From contig WKLE02006921.1 of NCBI GenBank assembly GCA_014885115.2, forward strand, positions 1 to 11,730: a stretch of DNA of 11,730 nt, read 5' to 3'. A model generated the notes under the pieces. The model had not been told where the DNA came from, ran no database searches, and was given only the letters and a program-made list of their open reading frames with translations. This DNA comes from Asterionellopsis glacialis (lineage: Eukaryota; Bacillariophyta; Plagiogrammaphyceae; Rhaphoneidales; Asterionellopsidaceae). Made by a program: the position numbers and the translations under genes. Positions 6,465 to 11,730 of the stretch are shown here, piece by piece (within the stretch, counting starts at the first letter, position 1; each line of letters starts with the position of its first letter).

Positions 6465-7847
6465 ATGGGTTCATTTTTAACTTTATGGATAAAAATATCT
6501 TCAATTTACCTTTCCATGTCATCTCTGAACTTCAAGAAGAATGCCAGAATTCATGCAAGTACAAAACCAATAACCTCCTTGTCGTTATCAATAAGCACAA
6601 ATCATAAGTTTCGCCACGATGATGAATGTATACACAGTGAGGCTATATCCTCTTCTCTAGCATCTTCTTCCTCCATAGTCTCATGTTGGGATAATTGTTT
6701 TGACAATGTAACCTTATCCTCCATATATACGGCTGGTAAAGCTCGATCACATGGATTTACAACTGTGTTTGATCGTCACGATGAATCTTCACCACGATCA
6801 CCATTAGAATCTGCCATTGTATCCTTGTTGGAACAAATGGAACAACAACAACAACAAAATGATAGTGATGAATTAGTAAAAGTACAATCTTCATCTCCGT
6901 CGAACCAAAACAACAATAATAAACATCGATATGTTGAATATTGGTGGCGGGAGAGTGATACATCATCGTCTCTTCCAAACAAAAAGCCACGCATGTTGGA
7001 GGTCCATCGTGATATTGATGAAGAATTATGTCGTAAAGTTCAATACCCTTTGACATTAGGATCTTCCCAAAAAATTGGTCAACAACGTTGTCCAACATTT
7101 GGACATGTACTCTATGTCAACATTGATCTTCCACAACCAAAGTATCAAGCACCTACATTAATATGGGAAGAATCGGAGTCATCTTTTTGTACCGTGAATG
7201 GAGAAAAGGATACAACACCCGTACATATAGGAGGAGGAGGAGGTGGTGGTCCACCACGATTTCCATTATCAAAGGTATGGGTTGTACCAGCCGTTACAAA
7301 TCGATTATTACGGTTTCGTGGTGATTGTCTTCATGCGGTTTGTTATCCACCATTGCAATTTTTGAAAACTATAAAGGAATCGTCATCCTCATTATCGCCA
7401 TTCTTACAAGAGGATCATGAGAATAGTAGCAGCAGTAGGAATGACAACCACTACCAGCAGGAACAACACCATCATCGTCGTGCTGTACTTTTATTTAATA
7501 CGTGGGAGGACCCACCATTGTATCCACCTGTTGGAGAAGCCTTATGTAAATCTGAAACAGCAGCAGCAGAACAACAACAACAAAAACAGCAACAACATAC
7601 AAAGAACTATTTTCAATTTCCACAACAACCCAAAGGTCAAAATGAAAAAGAAAATGTACCATTGCAATCATCAGTATCATCCAATCTTGTCAAATTATCT
7701 GTACCATTATTGGGTGATATCCATCGTCGCGGTTGTCCGGAAACACATTTAGAATCATTGATTGATCGTCAAATGGCAGTGCAAGCCTTGACATCCACAA
7801 AGGATGTGTATTGTTTACCACTTATCGACACTTCACAAAATAATTAA
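6465..7847 (+). CDS. 2OG-Fe(II) oxygenase-like protein with low-complexity insertions
   Basis: A single-exon protein of 460 residues from the first in-frame ATG; numbering is from it. The N-terminus is hydrophobic and basic (MGSFLTLWIKISSIYLSMSS), perhaps a targeting or anchor segment. A Ser-rich and poly-Gln stretch follows. The double-stranded beta-helix region starts near residue 155 with RYVEYWWRES. LEVHRDIDE gives the HxD motif (His181, Asp183). GHVLYVNIDL and APTLIWEE (about 213-236) are the next strands. WVVPAVTNRLLRFRGDCLHAV (272-292) carries the distal His290. RRAVLLFNTWEDPP (338-351) supplies the Arg expected to bind 2-oxoglutarate (338 or 339). The full H-x-D...H...R set is therefore present. 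The substrate is unknown; the family hydroxylates proteins or small molecules. Poly-Gly, poly-Ser, His-rich and poly-Gln runs sit in loops. It is convergent with the secreted-protein gene across 135 bp. Confidence 0.7.
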   Translation: MGSFLTLWIKISSIYLSMSSLNFKKNARIHASTKPITSLSLSISTNHKFRHDDECIHSEAISSSLASSSSIVSCWDNCFDNVTLSSIYTAGKARSHGFTTVFDRHDESSPRSPLESAIVSLLEQMEQQQQQNDSDELVKVQSSSPSNQNNNNKHRYVEYWWRESDTSSSLPNKKPRMLEVHRDIDEELCRKVQYPLTLGSSQKIGQQRCPTFGHVLYVNIDLPQPKYQAPTLIWEESESSFCTVNGEKDTTPVHIGGGGGGGPPRFPLSKVWVVPAVTNRLLRFRGDCLHAVCYPPLQFLKTIKESSSSLSPFLQEDHENSSSSRNDNHYQQEQHHHRRAVLLFNTWEDPPLYPPVGEALCKSETAAAEQQQQKQQQHTKNYFQFPQQPKGQNEKENVPLQSSVSSNLVKLSVPLLGDIHRRGCPETHLESLIDRQMAVQALTSTKDVYCLPLIDTSQNN

Positions 7848-7982
7848 AGTAGTATAAACTATTGAAGAATCTTCATGTGAGTAGGGTTTTTAATTTAACA
7901 ATACAATATTTGAAATGATATAACAAATAAGAAAATGGGCGCGAATTTTATCATGGTGCCAGAATACTAAGATGTATATTTC
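7848..7982. other. Convergent 3' spacer
   Basis: 135 bp of AT-rich DNA between two facing stop codons. It must hold both transcript ends. No further structure seen. Confidence 0.5.
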
Positions 7983-8378
7983 TCAAGGTGCATAGGGAAG
8001 AAATGTTGTTCTCTTTGGTGTAGTATTTTTATTGTACAGTCTGCGATTCACAGGAACGGATTGATCATGATGACTGCTTCCTCCCTTTTCTGCGGATGAT
8101 ACCTTCTTTTCGGAAGAGCGCTTTGGATCGACCGATGATTCTGAAACATGTTTCACGGCATCCACATCATTCTTCTCCGTAGTAGTAGAAGCTGCATCAT
8201 GTTGTGTTGCTACTCGTCCAAATAAATAGTCGGACGAGAATGAATATCCAAATAGTGCTCCTTCCTGTACACTTGAATACGATGGTGGTAAGGGATTATT
8301 ATTATTGGGATTGCCACTCGCTACAACTACACGTACGGCCAAGCTTAGAAATAGTGTGAAACCAATAAATCGAATCAT
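7983..8378 (-). CDS. Small secreted protein with signal peptide and RRL motif, unknown function
   Basis: A 131-residue protein starting at the ATG at 8378-8376. The frame is open 22 codons further upstream, but only this start gives a classical signal peptide: MIR, then the hydrophobic core FIGFTLFLSLAVRVVVA, with likely cleavage after VVA at residue 20. The mature part begins with an Asn-rich stretch and contains two LFG words (GALFGYSF, DYLFGR). It then turns Ser/Lys/His-rich (DPKRSSEKKVSSAEKGGSS, about 84-102) and ends with NRRLYNKNTTPKRTTF. In diatoms, secreted Ser/Lys-rich proteins of silica walls are often processed at R-x-L sites, and RRL at about 112-114 would fit. That is an analogy, not an identification. 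There are no cysteines in the mature part that I can see. Confidence 0.6.
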   Translation of the reverse strand: MIRFIGFTLFLSLAVRVVVASGNPNNNNPLPPSYSSVQEGALFGYSFSSDYLFGRVATQHDAASTTTEKNDVDAVKHVSESSVDPKRSSEKKVSSAEKGGSSHHDQSVPVNRRLYNKNTTPKRTTFLPYAP

Positions 8379-9076
8379 GATGTTGTATTTTAGATTGTAA
8401 TTGATCTTGTTGGTTCTTCTTTTGATAAAGAATTTTATCCACAAAGTTTCTCTTTGAGTTTTAACGTATCTGTATTTTCGTGTTTCGCGTGTTGCAGAAA
8501 AAAAGATTTGTTCTGTGCTTGGGCATGACGCGACGTCGATGTTTCGATGTCACAACCATCAAGCTGTTGTTCTGTTCACGTAGCTTTTGTATTGTATCCC
8601 ACGATAACTGACCATGTGCAAGACTGAAAATTTTCAGGTTGTTCTGATGAGCAATCTGAATTCACATGTATTCAACGCATGCGGAGTTCGGGAAGAATGA
8701 ATGGCAGACTGACCCGCGCGCTCGCCGAAGTACCCCGACCGAGCAAGCACAAGAGATTGTATATATTTATATTATTAATAAATATGATACTCGTTATTAT
8801 CTTGTATGCGGTCTGTAGTAGTCAATAAATAATACTCCGTACATCCCAAGAAAAGATAAAGGAATAAATCTTGCACAAAACTGCAATCTCAAATCGCATG
8901 GTACTGAAGCGTCTCTCTAGGAGTATACCAGGTACGACCCGACGTGGGAAAACTTTTTAGTTGCGGTAATTGACAGCAGCTTCCTGTTGATCTTATTTAA
9001 ACTTACAAAAGTGGTGAAAACATTCATCAGCCATAATTTTTTAAACGAATGTTCATCAACAAACACTATATCTAAA
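8379..9076. other. Divergent intergenic region between the secreted-protein and FkbM genes
   Basis: About 700 bp serving as the upstream region of both flanking genes. It holds the first copy of the 200-bp direct repeat (8674-8896). Near 8526-8540 is TGACGCGACGTCGA, which contains the perfect palindrome CGACGTCG and TGACG words of the kind bound by bZIP factors. This is only a weak regulatory hint. No gene is visible. Confidence 0.4.
8674..8896 (+). repeat. Direct repeat, copy 1 (upstream of the FkbM gene)
   Basis: The 52 bp at 8674-8725 are identical to 10640-10691. Blocks of 21 bp (ACCGAGCAAGCACAAGAGATT in both) and 31 bp with one mismatch (8866-8896 against 10804-10834) follow in the same order. 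The stretches between them diverge and differ in length, copy 1 being 28 bp longer. The repeat begins AACGCATGCGGAGTTCGG and includes a GC-rich part, then an AT-rich part. I see no terminal inverted repeats, no coding capacity and no target-site duplication. Confidence 0.85.
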
Positions 9077-10345
9077 ATGACTCTACCGACGAGGATCAAG
9101 AGAAGCTTCAAAGTGAAATATGTACTAGTAGTGGGTATAGTTGGAACGACGATGGCTTTAGCGGGGTATATTGTCATTACCAACAAAACCATGTTGTCAA
9201 TGACTGACAATACTGATAGGAAGGAGTACTTGACGTTGCTGTTGGCAGATGAAACGAAAGTACTACACAGCATGGTAGACGGATTGGAGACTCAGATGAG
9301 GGAATCCAAGGATTCCGTTTTGAAAGTTGTGTCCGACGTTAAAGGTCTTCAAAATGAGGTGAACAAGGCAAAGGAATCCACTGATGCCATTTCGAAATTA
9401 GGTTCCACCATCAAAGATCTTCAAAAAGAGGTTTCGTTGTTGAAATCCATGGTTTCAGAAGTTGCAAAGACAACACCGAAAAAGACTCCACCATCATTTT
9501 GTGAAAGCGTTTCACAACAACAGCATGTTGGGTATCTGAAAGATATCAGCATCAGTAGATTGAAACCATTCAATATTGAAGTTTACCGTACAAATGATAT
9601 CGTAAGTGACAATATCAGAAAATCTGGTTACTGGGACCGTGAAAAATTGTTGCTCCTCCAAGACATTGTGACTGATTACAGTATTAAAAAGGGCTTATCA
9701 ATTGATGAATTGACATTTGTTGACATTGGGTCAAATATTGGCTGGTTTACTCTCATCATGGCGGCAATGGGATTAGAAGTTATGGCATTTGAGCCAATGG
9801 CCTCCAACGTTAATATGCTGAAACGATCACTATGTACTGAGACCAACATCCAATCGGGTGTTGGTAATAAAGTAAATCTATTCCCATTTGGACTCGGCCC
9901 CAAGGAGGAATCCTGTATCATTATATCACATAACATCAATGAAGGTGATGGACATACTCTGTGTGGCAAGTCAGAAAGTGAAATCGAAGTTCCGCGTGAT
10001 TATGTTATTCGTGGTAAAATCATCACTAAACGCCTTGATGACGTTGCGTCATCAGAGGGGAAGATCATTCCCCTGGTAAAAATGGACGTGGAAGGATATG
10101 AGTCGCACGTTGTTGAGGGTGGTAGGAACTTTCTCTTGAATTCAAAAATTCCATACATCATTACTGAGTTTGTACCAAAATGGATTAGAGATAAAGAAGG
10201 TGACCCAGAAAGGATGATGACTAGGTTTTATGATGCTGGTTACAAAGTTTTGAAGAATGGCTCTCATCTGCCAAGAGACCAGGCAATGAACATGCAACAG
10301 TATCCACCAGCTGGTGATGTGATGTTTCAACTGGTTGAGAACTAA
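9077..10345 (+). CDS. FkbM-family SAM methyltransferase, type II membrane protein with coiled-coil stem
   Basis: A single-exon protein of 422 residues from the ATG at 9077. The frame is open further upstream, but no earlier ATG exists in it. A basic N-tail (PTRIKRSFKVK) precedes one membrane helix, YVLVVGIVGTTMALAGYIVI (15-34), so the bulk should face the lumen as in Golgi enzymes. Residues about 55-130 are heptad-like and Lys/Glu-rich, fitting a coiled-coil stem. The FkbM catalytic domain shows SAM motif I FVDIGSNIGWFTL (214-226), the acidic FEP (238-240), and the hallmark KMDVEGYE (335-342), followed by the GG of VVEGGRNFL and IITEFVP. FkbM enzymes O-methylate sugars, polyketides and similar acceptors; the acceptor here is unknown, with glycans a reasonable guess. 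It lies between two copies of a direct repeat. Confidence 0.88.
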   Translation: MTLPTRIKRSFKVKYVLVVGIVGTTMALAGYIVITNKTMLSMTDNTDRKEYLTLLLADETKVLHSMVDGLETQMRESKDSVLKVVSDVKGLQNEVNKAKESTDAISKLGSTIKDLQKEVSLLKSMVSEVAKTTPKKTPPSFCESVSQQQHVGYLKDISISRLKPFNIEVYRTNDIVSDNIRKSGYWDREKLLLLQDIVTDYSIKKGLSIDELTFVDIGSNIGWFTLIMAAMGLEVMAFEPMASNVNMLKRSLCTETNIQSGVGNKVNLFPFGLGPKEESCIIISHNINEGDGHTLCGKSESEIEVPRDYVIRGKIITKRLDDVASSEGKIIPLVKMDVEGYESHVVEGGRNFLLNSKIPYIITEFVPKWIRDKEGDPERMMTRFYDAGYKVLKNGSHLPRDQAMNMQQYPPAGDVMFQLVEN

Positions 10346-10639
10346 CTGCCTTTTTACCAATGTACTCCACGACCAGCCACCCTACTCACGGGCTCTATCA
10401 CAGTTATTCCTTGTCACACACACTTCACTTCTTACTGAGGGAATACACAAGATAGCAGCTGTTGCCTACACACACACATACACAAACAAATATTAATAAT
10501 GCTTTCAAAGAAATGCCGTGCTGTATCTACGCCAAGAATCATATTAATAATTGTTATTAATTTTTTAAATTAGTGATTTGATCAGTAGAAAAATTTATCT
10601 TATCAATTACAACACACCATTATCTTTGATCCTAATTTA
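10346..10639. other. 3' flank of the FkbM gene
   Basis: About 290 bp with a CA-rich stretch (ACACACACATACACAAAC near 10473) and AT-rich tracts. It presumably contains the FkbM 3' UTR. No gene or named signal is visible. Confidence 0.45.
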
Positions 10640-10834
10640 AACGCATGCGGAGTTCGGGAAGAATGAATGGCAGACTGACCCGCGCGCTCGCATGAGACAC
10701 CGAGCAAGCACAAGAGATTTTAGATATATTATTTTTTTATCATGATACCCATTATGTTGGATGCGGTCTGTCGTCAATACTACGTCCGAAGAAAAAATGA
10801 AGGAAATCTTGCACAAAACCGCAATCTCAAATCG
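10640..10834 (+). repeat. Direct repeat, copy 2 (upstream of the Cys-rich secreted-protein gene)
   Basis: Second copy of the repeat at 8674-8896, in the same orientation. The first 52 bp (10640-10691) are identical to copy 1; internal and terminal blocks are conserved with small indels between them. It ends about 170 bp before the next start codon, close to the 180 bp separating copy 1 from the FkbM start. The matching distances favour a shared promoter origin. The plus-strand frame at 10742-10924 inside and after it is not a convincing gene. Confidence 0.85.
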
Positions 10835-11001
10835 TGTGCAAGAAATAAGATAGTACTAAATACATGTCCGATGTATCCAGCAGTCAATACCAAAACAAAT
10901 AATAAGCAAATGGGATTCTATTAGATTTGCATCGCGATTTCAACATTCAACGCAACGTGCAATACTGCAATCAAGAGTTTTAGATAAAGCTCATAAGGGT
11001 C

Positions 11002-11730
11002 ATGCATGCGGTAATGAGAGCTCTTCAATTCTTCCCCATCGTTGCTGGGAGCCTCATGGGGGCATTGTTAGTGATGAGTACCTCCATTACCTCTGCTGCC
11101 GAGTTCTCCTTCAATCCTCTCACCGAACTCCATTGGACTAACAATGATCGTCGTCATTTGTTGGAAGAATGTGCAGATACGTCGGAATGGTTTGCCACCC
11201 GAGGCAGTGATGGTGTCAACTTATTTCGGACATTTTTTGATTGTACGTGTGAGGGTGATTTGAACAAGTACTACACGTATCATTGTCGGCTCGATGACTA
11301 TTGCTTTATTGATATGATTGATAACACAACAGAACGCTGTGTCAATTTTAATGTGACATTTGATTTTTCTGTCAATGAAACTACTGGAATGATCAACCAA
11401 GTTGAAAGAGGCAACACCTGTACGGATTATTTGAATAACACAGGACCGAAAGGACGCATTTGCAATACCGAATCGTCTGTTTGTATTTTGAAGCTAAGAA
11501 GAGATTATACCTTTAGTACAGAATACTCTCAATCTATTTGCCGAAACAAGATCTTGTGTCCCACAACTCTGGCCGACTTGGGATACACGGAGGAACAAAT
11601 ACAAGATTTATGTCCCTCTGTCACCATGGACGGAACCGAATGTGCACAATTTTCGAAAGGAGAGTGCAACGATACCACTGACAGCATAGCTTATATAGAA
11701 ACCAACGATTGTAGCAATGTCGAGGCATGT
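11002..11730 (+). CDS. Secreted Cys-rich protein, N-terminal part, cut by the window end
   Basis: An open frame of 243 codons with no stop before the window end. An in-frame TAG at 10981-10983 limits the start; the ATGs at 11002 and 11014 are both possible. The first 33 residues form a signal peptide: MRALQ, hydrophobic FFPIVAGSLMGALLVM, then TSITSAA with likely cleavage after SAA. The mature part has 16 cysteines within the window, often spaced 5-20 residues apart (FDCTCEG, CRLDDYCF), and five N-glycosylation sequons (NTT, NVT, NET, NNT, NDT). LGYTEEQIQDLCP and TCTDYL recur as acidic helices next to Cys. This suggests a disulfide-stabilised extracellular or cell-surface protein. I recognise no named domain. 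Copy 2 of the direct repeat lies about 170 bp upstream. Confidence 0.72.
   Translation, partial: MHAVMRALQFFPIVAGSLMGALLVMSTSITSAAEFSFNPLTELHWTNNDRRHLLEECADTSEWFATRGSDGVNLFRTFFDCTCEGDLNKYYTYHCRLDDYCFIDMIDNTTERCVNFNVTFDFSVNETTGMINQVERGNTCTDYLNNTGPKGRICNTESSVCILKLRRDYTFSTEYSQSICRNKILCPTTLADLGYTEEQIQDLCPSVTMDGTECAQFSKGECNDTTDSIAYIETNDCSNVEAC

Noticed and set aside
6757..7098. Minus-strand frames opposite the 2OG oxygenase gene
   Set aside because: They are shadows of the poly-Gln and Asn codons on the coding strand; the products are poly-Val/Cys/Leu runs without protein character.
7417..7752. Plus-strand alternative frame inside the oxygenase gene
   Set aside because: Low-complexity QQQNNNN product in the shifted frame of a certain coding region.
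8917..9273. Minus-strand frame of 118 codons over the start of the FkbM gene
   Set aside because: It overlaps the certain FkbM coding region in antisense, and its hydrophobicity mirrors the membrane-helix codons.
8674..10834. Interpretation of the direct repeats as LTRs of a retrotransposon
   Set aside because: There are no TG...CA ends, primer-binding site, polypurine tract, or gag/pol coding between them; the interior is an FkbM methyltransferase gene.
1..11730. CRISPR array, tRNA/rRNA genes, bacterial operon structure
   Set aside because: No regularly spaced repeats with spacers and no tRNA-like cloverleaf or rRNA signature were seen by eye. The introns and gene layout are eukaryotic.

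Overview
This window looks like nuclear DNA of a unicellular eukaryote, most probably a diatom or a related stramenopile. The evidence is GT-AG introns of about 120-130 bp, single-gene transcription units on both strands, AT-rich spacers, and proteins rich in poly-Gln, poly-Asn and poly-Ser. The gene families also fit: an SLC10A7-type transporter, Rrp8, algal-type 2OG-Fe(II) oxygenase, FkbM methyltransferase, and secreted Cys-rich and RRL-containing proteins. The species is an inference and cannot be fixed from the sequence alone.

Left part (1-3659). The window opens inside the 3' half of an SLC10A7-like (SBF-like) membrane transporter with two introns. An unrecognised Ser/Pro/Arg-rich reading frame follows on the minus strand, overlapping a doubtful plus-strand one. 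Its upstream leader holds a CAA/CAG hexamer repeat. A roughly 1 kb spacer contains a short WD40-like reading frame sitting behind a stop codon. An intact single-exon RRP8 gene (rRNA N1-methyladenosine methyltransferase) comes next.

Middle (3660-8378). The most unusual gene is on the minus strand at 4130-5593. It encodes a cytosolic TIR-type domain with the expected catalytic glutamate, then a membrane segment, a Ser/Thr/Pro tandem-repeat stalk and a second membrane segment. Just downstream of it, in the same orientation, is the broken remnant of a second TIR gene. Upstream lie a 33-bp tandem duplication and a short plus-strand ORF with a protein-like C-terminus. A 460-residue protein with a complete 2OG-Fe(II) oxygenase triad follows, its domain interrupted by low-complexity insertions. 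It is convergent with a small secreted protein on the minus strand.

Right part (8379-11730). A type II membrane FkbM-family methyltransferase with a coiled-coil stem lies between two related direct repeats of about 200 bp. These share a perfect 52-bp block. The second repeat copy stands at a similar distance upstream of a Cys-rich, N-glycosylatable secreted protein that runs off the window end. The repeats could be a duplicated promoter or traces of a mobile or segmental duplication.

The genes do not form an operon or an obvious pathway. Several (TIR receptor-like protein, FkbM transferase, secreted RRL protein, Cys-rich secreted protein) would act at membranes or the cell surface, which is suggestive only.
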